Assembly: GCA_910587015.1 (NCBI GenBank)
Contig: CAJUME010000014.1
Coordinates: forward strand, 1-64,000
Direction of reading: 5' to 3'
DNA length: 64,000 nt
From: an uncultured Christensenella sp.
GTDB lineage: Bacteria; Bacillota; Clostridia; Christensenellales; Borkfalkiaceae
A program made the translations under genes and the position numbers. Below, in pieces: positions 33,203 through 41,529 of this stretch (positions are counted from its first letter, which is position 1; every line of letters starts with the position of its first letter). The notes under the pieces were generated by a model. That model was given only the letters and a program-made list of their open reading frames with translations, did no database searches and had not been told where the DNA came from.

Positions 33203-34042
33203 TTAAGCCTCGTCGGCGGTAAGCGTTCCGTCTGTACACGTTACGGTTAAATTGCTTGCGCTTTGCTTCCAGCTTGAAGATTTGGTTATTTCCGCCCACT
33301 GTGCGACGGTGCCGTTGTAGTTAACGGTTTGCAGCTTCAAGCAGAAGGCAAACGCTTTTTCGCCTATCGTTGTGACGGATACGGGTACGGTAACGCTTTT
33401 AAGCGAGGTGCATTCGTAAAACAGATAGGTGCCTATATTGGTAAGCTTTGCGGGCAGAACCGCGCTTTGCAGATTGGGGCATTGATAAAACGCCTGCGAG
33501 CCGATTTCCGTAACGCTGTCGGGAATTTCAATGCTGATAATGCTTGTGCATTGACTGAACGCTCTTACTGCGATAGCCGTTACGGGCAATTCGTTATATT
33601 CTGCGGGAATTACAAGCTTTCCGTCGGTCGCTTCGCCTATGCCCGTAACGGTATAAGCCGTTTTTTCGGCGTTCAGCTCGTAGGTAAGTCCGTCCGTAGT
33701 GTATACGTAACCGCATATTCCGCAGTTCTTGGTTTCGTCGTGATAATCTTTTTCAAATTCTTCACTGCAACCGTCGCAAAGCTTCCAGTGTGAATCTTTA
33801 TTAAACAGCCATTTGTCGGAGCTGTGCGTATGCGGCGCGGGCGTTTCTTCCTCGGGCGGGATTTCTTCTCCGCCGTTGTTGTCATTATCGTTATTATCGT
33901 CGTTTCCGCCGCTTATACTGCCGCCGCCGCTTATATTGCCGCCGCCCGTTCCGTTACCTTCCGTTGTGCATGCGGCAAAGCCGAGGGTGCAGATAATTGC
34001 CGCAATAACGGCAAAAACAGTTAAAAGCAGTCTTTTCTTCAT
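33203..34042 (-). CDS. leucine-rich-repeat lipoprotein (BspA-like)
   Basis: This 279-residue exported lipoprotein has a signal peptide ending in LGFAAC, with the lipidated cysteine at about residue 25. A flexible Gly/Ser/Asn/Asp stretch (about 28-72) follows. A small segment with HWKLCDGC and NCGICGYVY then precedes LRR_5-type repeats such as VTAIAVRAFSQCTSIISIEI and VTEIGSQAFYQCPNLQSAVL. Such surface LRR proteins usually bind host or bacterial partners. It resembles the broken gene at 48025. Confidence 0.88.
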   Translation of the reverse strand: MKKRLLLTVFAVIAAIICTLGFAACTTEGNGTGGGNISGGGSISGGNDDNNDNDNNGGEEIPPEEETPAPHTHSSDKWLFNKDSHWKLCDGCSEEFEKDYHDETKNCGICGYVYTTDGLTYELNAEKTAYTVTGIGEATDGKLVIPAEYNELPVTAIAVRAFSQCTSIISIEIPDSVTEIGSQAFYQCPNLQSAVLPAKLTNIGTYLFYECTSLKSVTVPVSVTTIGEKAFAFCLKLQTVNYNGTVAQWAEITKSSSWKQSASNLTVTCTDGTLTADEA

Positions 34043-34159
34043 TTTCAGGCTCCTTAAAAATTAAAGTGAAAATATTCTATCACAGCATACGGTAATTTGC
34101 AAGTATTTGGCGGTCATAATGCTTTGCTTGTCCGAATACCTTAAATAAAGAGGTGATTT

Positions 34160-36778
34160 ATGGGCAATTACTGCTTTGAGGAAACGGGTCAGACGCTTGC
34201 AAGGCTGAAAACCTCTGCGGAGGGGCTGTCGCGGACGGAGGCGGCGGCGCGGCTTGAAAAATACGGTAAAAACGCGCTTGAAAAGGGCAAGAGCGCGGGC
34301 TTTTTAAAGCTGTTCTTTTCACAGTTCAAGGACTTTATGACGATACTGCTGATTGCCGCGGCGGCGGTATCGGGGCTGATTGCGTTTTTGTCCAAGGACA
34401 AGAACGATTTGACCGATACGGTAATAATTCTTGTCATAATTTTTATAAACGCGCTTGTGGGGGCGATACAGCAGTTCCGCGCAGACAAGGCAATAGAAAA
34501 TCTGAAAAAGCTTTCCGCGGCGTTTTGCAAGGTGCGGCGCGATAATAAGGAATTTGTTATTCCGTGCGAGGATTTGACCGTTGGGGACGTGGTGCTGTTT
34601 GAGGAGGGCGACGTGGTGCCCGCCGACTGCCGCGTGATAGAGAGCAACTCGCTTGCATGCGACGAGGCGGCGCTTACGGGCGAGAGTGCGGCGGTGGAAA
34701 AGAACGAAAAGCGCATACGCGGCAACAGGGTTGCGCTCGGGAATATGACGAATACTCTTTTCGGCTCTACCTTCGTTGTGCGCGGAAACGGCTCCGCCGT
34801 GGTTACCGCGGTGGGAATGGATACCGAAATGGGCAAAATCGCCGCAATGCTTCAAGGCAACAAGGCGGCGAAAACTCCGCTTGAAAACAGCCTTAACAAG
34901 CTTGGCAAAATAATATCCGCATTCGTGCTTGCGGTTACGGCGATAATTTTTATTATGGGAATTTTCGTCCGTCAGGACGGGCTTTTGAAAAACTTTATGA
35001 CCTCGGTCGCGGTGGCGGTTGCGGCTATTCCCGAGGGCTTGCCCGCGGTAGTTACCATTATTATGGCAATGGGCGTGCAGAGAATGAGCAAGAAGGGGGT
35101 TGTTATCCGCAAGCTTAAATCGGTGGAAACGCTTGGGGGCTGTTCGGTAATCTGCTCCGACAAGACGGGCACGCTTACGGAAAACAAGCTTAAGGTCGAA
35201 AGGGCGTATTTCAACGGCAAAAGCGCTTCAACCGAGGATATAGGCGGGGCAACGCGGCTTTTGCAGTGTATGGCGGTGTGCACGGGCGTAAAGGGCGCAA
35301 AGGGCGGATATTTGGGCGACCCGACAGAGGTTGCCCTTAGGATATGCGCCGATGAATGCGGTTTTTCGGATAATTTTACGCGCATAGGCGAGCTGCCTTT
35401 TACCTCCGAGCGGAAAATGATGACGGTTGCCGCGGAAATCAACGGCGAAAGAATAGGCTTTACCAAGGGCGCGCCCGACATTCTTATAAACAAGTGCACG
35501 CACGTTTTGACGGAGGGCGGGGTTGTGCCGCTTTCCGAGGAAATAAAAAACAAAATTATTGCGGAAAACAATCAGATGAGCGATGAGGCACTGCGCGTGC
35601 TGGCGTTTGCGTACTCGCCTTATAACGGCAAGCTGACGGAGGAGGGGCTTATATTCGCGGGGCTGTGCGGCATGAGCGACAGCCTTAAAGCGGGCGTTAA
35701 GGAGGCGGTGGAGGAATGCCGCCGCGCGGGAATAACCACCGTGATGATAACGGGCGACCACGTCCGCACGGCGTTTGCGATAGCCAAGAAGCTGGATATT
35801 GCAAGGGACGCTTCCGAGGTGATGACGGGCGAACAGCTTGACGCGCTCAGCCCTAAGGAGCGCGACAAGGCGATTGAAAATTGCAGAGTGTTTGCGCGCG
35901 TTTCGCCCAAGCATAAAAATATGATTGTTAAGGCGCTGCAAAGGCGGGGCAAGGTTTCCGCAATGACGGGGGACGGCATAAACGATGCGCCGAGCATAAA
36001 GAGCGCGGATATAGGCATTGCCATGGGAATATCGGGCACCGACGTTACGAAGAGCGCGTCCGATATGGTTATAACAGACGACAATTTTACCACAATTGTT
36101 TCCGCCGTGCGCGAGGGCAGAAGAATTTCCGCAAACATTAAAAAGACGATACAGTTCTTCCTTTCCACCAACGTTGCCGAGGTGCTTTCTATACTGATAG
36201 CCTCGCTTGCGCTGTTCAGGTTCGACTTTTTACTGTCAACGCAGCTGTTGTGGCTTAACCTTATTACGGACAGCTTTCCCGTGCTTGCCTTGGGTATGGA
36301 AAAGGAGGACAGGGACTGCATGAGCCGCCCGCCCGAGCGCGCGGAGAAAAGCTTGTTTTCAAAGTCGTCGCTTATATCGATTGCCGTGTACGGCGTGTAT
36401 ATGACGGCGGCAACGATAGGTATGTTTGCGATAGGGCTAAGCTGTTGGGACAACAAGGTCGCTACTACAATGACCTTTATGACAATTTCCTTTTTAGAGC
36501 TGTTTCAGGCGTTCAATATCCGCACGGACAGACGGTCGGGCTTCGGCAAAGGAATGTTTGCGAACAAAATTCTGCTTTTTACCGTGCTTGCGGGGGTTGC
36601 GCTTAACGTAATTCTTTGCGTAAGTCCGCTGTCCTCTGCCTTCGGGCTGGTGGCGCTTGACTGGAAGCAGTGGCTGATAGTTGCGGGAATTTCGCTTTCT
36701 ATTATCCCTGTGGGCGAGCTGTATAAGCTGTGTCTGCGGGCGGTAACCCGCAGTAAAAGCAAAAAAGCTTCGGCGTGA
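34160..36778 (+). CDS. Ca2+-type P-type ATPase
   Basis: This 872-residue P2-type cation pump has actuator motif DEAALTGESAAVEK, helix 4 motif AAIPEGLPAVV, phosphorylation site CSDKTGTLTENK, and hinge MTGDGINDAPSIKSADIGIA. Helix 5-6 residues (FFLSTNVAEVLS and LLWLNLITDSFPVLALGME) match Ca2+ pumps of the PacL/PMR1 type. It exports Ca2+ (or Mn2+) from the cytoplasm at the cost of ATP. AGAGGTG precedes the ATG. It is a single-gene transcript. Confidence 0.92.
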   Translation: MGNYCFEETGQTLARLKTSAEGLSRTEAAARLEKYGKNALEKGKSAGFLKLFFSQFKDFMTILLIAAAAVSGLIAFLSKDKNDLTDTVIILVIIFINALVGAIQQFRADKAIENLKKLSAAFCKVRRDNKEFVIPCEDLTVGDVVLFEEGDVVPADCRVIESNSLACDEAALTGESAAVEKNEKRIRGNRVALGNMTNTLFGSTFVVRGNGSAVVTAVGMDTEMGKIAAMLQGNKAAKTPLENSLNKLGKIISAFVLAVTAIIFIMGIFVRQDGLLKNFMTSVAVAVAAIPEGLPAVVTIIMAMGVQRMSKKGVVIRKLKSVETLGGCSVICSDKTGTLTENKLKVERAYFNGKSASTEDIGGATRLLQCMAVCTGVKGAKGGYLGDPTEVALRICADECGFSDNFTRIGELPFTSERKMMTVAAEINGERIGFTKGAPDILINKCTHVLTEGGVVPLSEEIKNKIIAENNQMSDEALRVLAFAYSPYNGKLTEEGLIFAGLCGMSDSLKAGVKEAVEECRRAGITTVMITGDHVRTAFAIAKKLDIARDASEVMTGEQLDALSPKERDKAIENCRVFARVSPKHKNMIVKALQRRGKVSAMTGDGINDAPSIKSADIGIAMGISGTDVTKSASDMVITDDNFTTIVSAVREGRRISANIKKTIQFFLSTNVAEVLSILIASLALFRFDFLLSTQLLWLNLITDSFPVLALGMEKEDRDCMSRPPERAEKSLFSKSSLISIAVYGVYMTAATIGMFAIGLSCWDNKVATTMTFMTISFLELFQAFNIRTDRRSGFGKGMFANKILLFTVLAGVALNVILCVSPLSSAFGLVALDWKQWLIVAGISLSIIPVGELYKLCLRAVTRSKSKKASA

Positions 36779-36806
36779 TATAAAGGACTTCGGTATTATA
36801 TAAAAA

Positions 36807-36847
36807 GCCGCGCCGCGGGCTGGTTGCCCGCGGCGCGGCAATATTTT
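36807..36847 (+). terminator. terminator after the P-type ATPase
   Basis: A 14-bp perfect GC stem (36807-36820 with 36826-36839) is followed by AATATTTTT. Confidence 0.8.
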
Positions 36848-36870
36848 TGCGCCGAAAATTTTATCGGATA

Positions 36871-36898
36871 TTGCGAAAAAGCGCTTTACAATTATAAT
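36871..36898 (+). promoter_or_regulatory. promoter of rpsB-tsf
   Basis: TTGCGA (36871-36876) and TATAAT (36893-36898) are 16 bp apart. The leader to rpsB is about 130 nt and includes a small CCCGC/GCGGG hairpin near 36937-36950. An autoregulatory leader is possible, but I recognise no known motif. Confidence 0.6.
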
Positions 36899-37036
36899 AA
36901 AGTTTGATAAAATGGCAAGGCTATAAAAATTCACACCCGCAAGGCGGGCGTTCCGTGACGGTAAAATCTTTCAATGCCGTGTATCAAACGCCGAAAAAAC
37001 GCTGTCTGCGGGGAGGTAAAACGGAGGATTATTATT

Positions 37037-37963
37037 ATGGCAGTTATTTCTATGAAGCAGCTGCTCGAAGCGGGCGTACACTTCGGGCACCAGACGAGAA
37101 AATGGAACCCCAAAATGTCAAAGTACATCTATGCGGCGCGCAACGATATTCATATTATCGACTTGCAGATTACCGTTGACTGCATAGAAGAGGCTTACAA
37201 ATTCGTTTGCGAAAGCGTAAAGGAAGGCAAGTCGGTGCTTTTCGTCGGCACCAAAAAGCAGGCTCAGGACGCTATCAGGGAAGAGGCGGAGCGCTGCGGC
37301 ATGTATTATGTAAATTCACGTTGGCTGGGCGGTACGCTCACCAACTTCAAAACCATTCGCTCGCGTATCGACAGAATGGTTAAAATCGAAAAGATGGAGC
37401 AGAACGGCGAATTCGAGCTTCTGCCCAAGAAAGAGGTTGCAAAATTAAAGGAAGAGTTTGAAAAGCTCGATACAAACCTCGGCGGAATAAGAGAGATGGG
37501 CAAGCTTCCCGGAGTTATGTTCATTGTCGACCCTCATAACGAGGATATTGCCGTTGCAGAGGCGCGCAAGCTTAACATTCCCATTGTGGCTATAACCGAC
37601 ACCAACTGCGACCCCGATTTAATCGATTATGTTATCCCCGGCAACGATGACGCTATACGCGCGGTCAAGCTTATTTCTTCCGTAATCGCAAACGCGGTTA
37701 TCGAGGCAAATCAGGGCGAGACGCCCGTTCTGCCCGTCGAAGATGAGGCTGCGCCTACCTCTATCGAGGAGGTTGTTGCGGCTGTAGAGGCGGCGGTTGC
37801 GCCCGCGGCCGAGCCCGTTGCAGAGGAAAAGCCCAAGAAAACCGTAAGAAAGAAGGCTGTTGAAGCGCCTGCGGCTGAGGAAACGGCGGCTGCGGCTACG
37901 GAAGAGGCTCCCAAAAAGACGGTCAGAAAAAAGAAGACCGAAGCAACCGGTGACGCAGAGTAA
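37037..37963 (+). CDS. rpsB: 30S ribosomal protein S2 with C-terminal extension
   Basis: This 308-residue S2 has the N terminus MAVISMKQLLEAGVHFGHQT and WNPKMSKYIYAARNDIHIID; the core ends near residue 230. The last 70 or so residues are an extra Ala/Glu/Pro/Lys tail with the repeated unit PKKTVRKK. ATG 37037 follows GGAGG with the right spacing and gives the conserved start, although the frame is open further upstream. tsf follows 14 bases later. Confidence 0.97.
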   Translation: MAVISMKQLLEAGVHFGHQTRKWNPKMSKYIYAARNDIHIIDLQITVDCIEEAYKFVCESVKEGKSVLFVGTKKQAQDAIREEAERCGMYYVNSRWLGGTLTNFKTIRSRIDRMVKIEKMEQNGEFELLPKKEVAKLKEEFEKLDTNLGGIREMGKLPGVMFIVDPHNEDIAVAEARKLNIPIVAITDTNCDPDLIDYVIPGNDDAIRAVKLISSVIANAVIEANQGETPVLPVEDEAAPTSIEEVVAAVEAAVAPAAEPVAEEKPKKTVRKKAVEAPAAEETAAAATEEAPKKTVRKKKTEATGDAE

Positions 37964-37977
37964 AGGAGGACGAAATT

Positions 37978-38883
37978 ATGGCAGAATTTACCGCTAAGGA
38001 CGTAATGGCGCTGCGCGACAAGAGCGGCGCGGGCATGCTTGACTGCAAGAAGGCTTTGGTCGACGCAGACGGCAATATGGAAAAGGCTATCGAGCTGCTG
38101 AGAGAGCGCGGCATTGCAAAGGCCGTTAAAAAGGAAGGCAGAATCGCGGCGGAGGGCGTTGTAGGCGCGTACGTTTGCGACGCGTGCGGCGTTGGCGTGC
38201 TTATTGAAATCAACTGCGAAAGCGACTTTGTTTCCCGCGGGGAGAAGTTCCACGGAATAGTGGATGCGGTTGCGAAGGTTGTTGCGGAAAACAAGCCCGC
38301 AGACGTGGACGCTTTGAACGCGTGCAAGCTTGGCAATGAAACCGTTAAGGATTATATAACTAACCAGACCGCGGTTATCGGCGAAAAAATTTCTATCCGC
38401 CGCTTTGTTATTTTCGAAACCAAGGGCAAAATCGAAACCTATATCCATATGGGCGGCAAGGTCGGCGTTATGGTAGAGGCTGTTGATTTTACCGCGGGCG
38501 CAGAGGAAACGTTGCACGACGTAGCGTTACAGATTGCGGCGGCTAAGCCCGAATATCTTGTTCCCGAAGAGGTGCCCCAGACGGTACTCGACAAGGAAAA
38601 GGAAATTTTGCTTGTGCAGATGCAGAACGACCCGAAGAACGCGAAGAAGCCCAAGGAGATACTTGAAAAAATCGTGGCGGGCAAGCTTGGCAAGTTCTAT
38701 TCCGACACCTGCCTTTTGGAGCAGCTGTTCGTAAAGGACGACAGCGTGAAGGTTGCGCAGGTTATAGGTAACAAATTCAAGCTTGTGCGCTTTGTACGCT
38801 TCGAGATGGGCGAGGGACTTGCAAAGAAGAGCGAGAACCTGCAGGACGAGGTTGCAAAGCAAATCGATGCAATGAAGAAATAA
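37978..38883 (+). CDS. tsf: translation elongation factor Ts
   Basis: This 301-residue EF-Ts is the nucleotide exchange factor of EF-Tu. The N-terminal UBA-like segment is DVMALRDKSGAGMLDCKKAL, and the core motif is VLIEINCESDFVSRGEKF. AAAGGAGG lies upstream of the ATG. The usual follower pyrH is displaced by about 1.1 kb by an XRE/Cys-protein cassette, and a strong hairpin ends the rpsB-tsf transcript. Confidence 0.97.
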   Translation: MAEFTAKDVMALRDKSGAGMLDCKKALVDADGNMEKAIELLRERGIAKAVKKEGRIAAEGVVGAYVCDACGVGVLIEINCESDFVSRGEKFHGIVDAVAKVVAENKPADVDALNACKLGNETVKDYITNQTAVIGEKISIRRFVIFETKGKIETYIHMGGKVGVMVEAVDFTAGAEETLHDVALQIAAAKPEYLVPEEVPQTVLDKEKEILLVQMQNDPKNAKKPKEILEKIVAGKLGKFYSDTCLLEQLFVKDDSVKVAQVIGNKFKLVRFVRFEMGEGLAKKSENLQDEVAKQIDAMKK

Positions 38884-38904
38884 ATAATTGCTTTAAGAAT
38901 TAAA

Positions 38905-38939
38905 AAGCGGCGCGGTTGCATGTTGCAACCGCGCCGCTT
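38905..38939. terminator. terminator of tsf, left flank of cassette
   Basis: A 16-bp perfect stem (38905-38920 with 38924-38939) has loop TGT. The entire 35-bp sequence recurs as its exact reverse complement at 39880-39914. It can also end the convergent XRE gene. Confidence 0.9.
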
Positions 38940-38962
38940 GAATTTTATCAAGCAAAGCTGTG

Positions 38963-39244
38963 TTATTTTTTATTAGTTAAATCCTTTATAAGCAATATTA
39001 TATGCGCCTTTTCGTTTTGGGTAAGTCCCGAAACGTCTATAACGTTGTCGTTTTTCAAGCCCAGAAGATAGTCGGTGGAAACCTTGAAAAATTCCGAAAT
39101 TTTTATCAGCATTTCTATAGACGGCTGAATATTATCGTTTTCCCAGTTGGACACGCACTGCTTGCTGACCCCTAAGCTTGCGGCTAATTGAGTTTGGCTT
39201 ATGCCTAAGGACTTCCTCAGTTCTTTAATTTTTTCGTTCAGCAT
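38963..39244 (-). CDS. XRE-family transcriptional regulator
   Basis: This 93-residue Cro/CI-type protein has ISQTQLAASLGVSKQCVSNW, then ENDNIQPSIEM, and the helix VSTDYLLGLKND. A 25-residue C-terminal helix follows (LTQNEKAHIILLIKDL). The start at 39244 is the usual N terminus (MLNEKIKELRKSLG). It is divergent from the CFI-box protein at 39374, with a dyad between them, and sits between tsf and pyrH, which are normally adjacent. Confidence 0.88.
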   Translation of the reverse strand: MLNEKIKELRKSLGISQTQLAASLGVSKQCVSNWENDNIQPSIEMLIKISEFFKVSTDYLLGLKNDNVIDVSGLTQNEKAHIILLIKDLTNKK

Positions 39245-39263
39245 ATTTAACACCGTATGTATT

Positions 39264-39328
39264 ATTGTCAAAAATTTATTTACTATTATACAAATATGCT
39301 TGACAATATATAAATACAAAAATATACT
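39264..39328 (+). promoter_or_regulatory. promoter and dyad between XRE gene and CFI-box gene
   Basis: The plus promoter is TTGACA (39300-39305), 17 bp, TATACT (39323-39328). Half-sites ATTGTCA (39264-39270) and TGACAAT (39301-39307) are inverted copies about 30 bp apart, the second lying on the -35 box. Binding by the adjacent XRE protein is likely (inference). Confidence 0.65.
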
Positions 39329-39373
39329 GATTATGGTCAAAGGTATCAAAATCAAACGGCAAAGGAGAAAATT

Positions 39374-39868
39374 ATGGGGAAATGCAGCGAATGTGCGCAT
39401 TACGAATATAAGGGCTATAATTATAAGCTTGAGCGTTATGAAAGAAATTGGTGCAATACATTCAGAATGAATGTTGACCCGAATGCGACTTGCAACAAGT
39501 TTCTATTAAAGGATACGCCGAGTAATTCGGGCTATACCGGCGGCAGTAGTAGCGGTTGCTTTTTGACATCCGCTTGCGTGGAGTATATGGGCAAGGCGGA
39601 TGGTTGCGAGGAGCTTACCGTTTTAAGGGCTTTCCGCGATAATTATGTAAAGAAAACGGCGGACGGCGATAAGCTGGTAAAGCAGTATTACGAAATTGCG
39701 CCCGAAATAGTTGAGAAAATCGACGGGTCGCAAAAGAGGGAATATTTTTATAAGTATATTTACGGAGTAGTGACAGCTTGCGTAAAATTTATAAAAGAAA
39801 ATAAGTACAAAGAGGCGCTTTCCGAATATAAAAAAATGGTTGTTAAGCTTAAAGAAGAGCTTTTATAA
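39374..39868 (+). CDS. Cys-motif protein with CFI-box C-terminal domain
   Basis: This 164-residue protein starts with CSECAHY and has further cysteines in WCNT and ATCNKF, a layout like the two small Cys-rich proteins elsewhere in the window. A Gly/Ser linker leads to a second domain: GCFLTSACVEY, LTVLRAFRDNYVKKTADGDK and VKQYYEIAPEIVEKI. This matches the CFI-box-CTERM type, a conserved domain of unknown role. AAAGGAG precedes the ATG. It may act in sensing or metal binding with its divergent XRE regulator. Confidence 0.8.
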   Translation: MGKCSECAHYEYKGYNYKLERYERNWCNTFRMNVDPNATCNKFLLKDTPSNSGYTGGSSSGCFLTSACVEYMGKADGCEELTVLRAFRDNYVKKTADGDKLVKQYYEIAPEIVEKIDGSQKREYFYKYIYGVVTACVKFIKENKYKEALSEYKKMVVKLKEELL

Positions 39869-39879
39869 CGTAATGTAAA

Positions 39880-39914
39880 AAGCGGCGCGGTTGCAACATG
39901 CAACCGCGCCGCTT
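39880..39914. terminator. terminator after CFI-box gene, right flank of cassette
   Basis: A 16-bp stem (39880-39895 with 39899-39914) has loop ACA, followed by TTT. It is the exact inverted copy of 38905-38939. Confidence 0.9.
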
Positions 39915-39983
39915 TTTGTCGAAAATTTTTAAAATAACCGTTACACTTTATTGCGGTTTTTTATTTTAATCTGATTATTATTG

Positions 39984-40012
39984 TTGAAATTTATCCGTAG
40001 CCGTGTTATACT
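39984..40012 (+). promoter_or_regulatory. promoter of pyrH
   Basis: TTGAAA (39984-39989) and TATACT (40007-40012) are 17 bp apart. pyrH thus has its own start, separate from rpsB-tsf. Confidence 0.7.
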
Positions 40013-40042
40013 GTTTGGGAGTGAACATTTTTTGGAGCAAAT

Positions 40043-40756
40043 ATGAAACCCGCATATAAAAGAGTTCTGATTAAGCTTTCCGGCGAGGCGCTTGCAGGCC
40101 CCGTAGGGCACGGTCTTGACGAAAACGTCATTTCCGGCGTGGTAGAGCAGATTAAGGCTATCCACGATATGGGCGTGGAGGTTGCGCTTGTTATCGGCGG
40201 CGGAAACTTCTGGCGCGGACGGCAGGGCAAAAAGATGGACAGAACCACCGCCGACCATATGGGTATGCTGGCTACGGTTATGAACTCGCTTGCAATGATG
40301 GACGCGCTTGAACAGCGGGGTATACCCACGCGCGTGCAGACTGCGCTGATTATGACGTCCGTTGCGGAGCCGTATATTTTAAGAAAGGCGTTGCACCACT
40401 TCGAGGAGGGCAGGGTCGTTATTATGGCTTGCGGAACGGGCAACCCGTACTGCTCCACAGATACCGCCGCGGCGCAGAGGGCGTGCGAAATTCAGGCAAA
40501 TCTGCTTTTGATGGCAAAAAATATTGACGGAATTTACGACAGCGACCCCAAGCTTAATCCCAAGGCGAAGAAGTACGAGCATATCCGCTATATCGATATT
40601 ATAAACAACGGAATAAGGGCTATGGATACCACCGCCGCGACAATGTGCATGGAAAACAATATTCCCGTGCTTGCCTTCGGGCTTGACGAGGAAAATTCCA
40701 TTATCCGCGCGGTATGCGGCGAGCGCCTCGGCACGATTATAGATAATAATAATTAA
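40043..40756 (+). CDS. pyrH: UMP kinase
   Basis: This 237-residue UMP kinase makes UDP from UMP and ATP and feeds pyrimidine nucleotides and UDP-sugars. Motifs are RVLIKLSGEALAG at the N terminus, VIGGGNFWRG and TGNPYCSTDTAAAQRA, all standard for the bacterial hexameric enzyme. TGGAG lies upstream of the ATG. It begins the pyrH-frr-uppS-cdsA group, although an unusually long gap follows before frr. Confidence 0.97.
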   Translation: MKPAYKRVLIKLSGEALAGPVGHGLDENVISGVVEQIKAIHDMGVEVALVIGGGNFWRGRQGKKMDRTTADHMGMLATVMNSLAMMDALEQRGIPTRVQTALIMTSVAEPYILRKALHHFEEGRVVIMACGTGNPYCSTDTAAAQRACEIQANLLLMAKNIDGIYDSDPKLNPKAKKYEHIRYIDIINNGIRAMDTTAATMCMENNIPVLAFGLDEENSIIRAVCGERLGTIIDNNN

Positions 40757-40956
40757 CATTGCGCGCAAAAACCACGTTTTTTGCAAGCGGACACAATTTG
40801 CGCATGCTTGCGCCTCGGCGGGGTGAATTTGCGCAATTATATTAAATGTAGGCGCTGAAAAATTGCGCAAAGAGGGCAAGTAGCCCTAAAAATCACGGAA
40901 TTTCGTAGGCACGGCTTGCCGAGAAATTCGTGAAAATAATATTTAGGAGTATTTTT
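40757..40956. other. 200-bp pyrH-frr spacer with repeated TTGCGCA
   Basis: No gene is seen. TTGCGCA occurs three times (near 40798-40804, 40829-40835 and 40862-40868), twice within an AATTGCGCAA-like palindrome. A larger hairpin spans about 40893-40933. These may form RNA structure or binding sites; the spacer is unusual because pyrH and frr are normally close. Confidence 0.5.
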
Positions 40957-41529
40957 ATGATTGACAACGAACAGGTAGAGGAAATTTTACTGGTTTTGGA
41001 CGACAAGCTTTCCAAAACGGTAAGCGTTTTGAAAGAGGACTTTGCCGCAGTTCGCGCAGGACGCGCAAATCCGCACATTCTCGATAAAATTATGGTCGAT
41101 TATTACGGCGCGCCTACGCCCGTCAACCAGACCGCCAACATATCCGTACAGGAAGGCAGATGCCTTGTTATTTCGCCGTGGGACGTTTCTTTATTAAAGG
41201 CGATTGAAAAGGCTATTCAGGTTTCCAACATAGGCATAACGCCCACAAACGACGGCAAGGTTATAAGGCTTGCCTTCCCTCAGCTTACCGAGGAAAGACG
41301 CCGCGATTTGTCCAAGCAAATCCGTAAAATGGGCGAGGACGCGAAGATTGCGGCAAGAAATATCCGCCGCGACGCTTTGGAGGGCTTTAAAAAGCTTAAA
41401 AACGACAAGCTGCTTTCCGAGGACGAGCTTGCCGCGTGCGAGAAGGACGTAGAGAAGTACGTTGGGGACGCTGTTGCGGAAATCGATGCGGCGACCTCTG
41501 CCAAGGAAAAGGAGATAATGACCGTTTAA
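40957..41529 (+). CDS. frr: ribosome recycling factor
   Basis: This 190-residue RRF splits post-termination ribosomes with EF-G. Motifs are FAAVRAGRANPHILDKIMVDY, GAPTPVNQTANISV and RRDLSKQIRKMGEDAKIAAR. The GTG at 40930 lies inside the preceding hairpin; ATG 40957 has AGGAG seven bases upstream and gives the normal length. Its stop TAA overlaps the ATG of uppS by one base. Confidence 0.97.
   Translation: MIDNEQVEEILLVLDDKLSKTVSVLKEDFAAVRAGRANPHILDKIMVDYYGAPTPVNQTANISVQEGRCLVISPWDVSLLKAIEKAIQVSNIGITPTNDGKVIRLAFPQLTEERRRDLSKQIRKMGEDAKIAARNIRRDALEGFKKLKNDKLLSEDELAACEKDVEKYVGDAVAEIDAATSAKEKEIMTV

Noticed and set aside
36900..37036. Known S2 leader motif before rpsB
   Set aside because: Only a small hairpin is visible; I cannot match it to a described leader.
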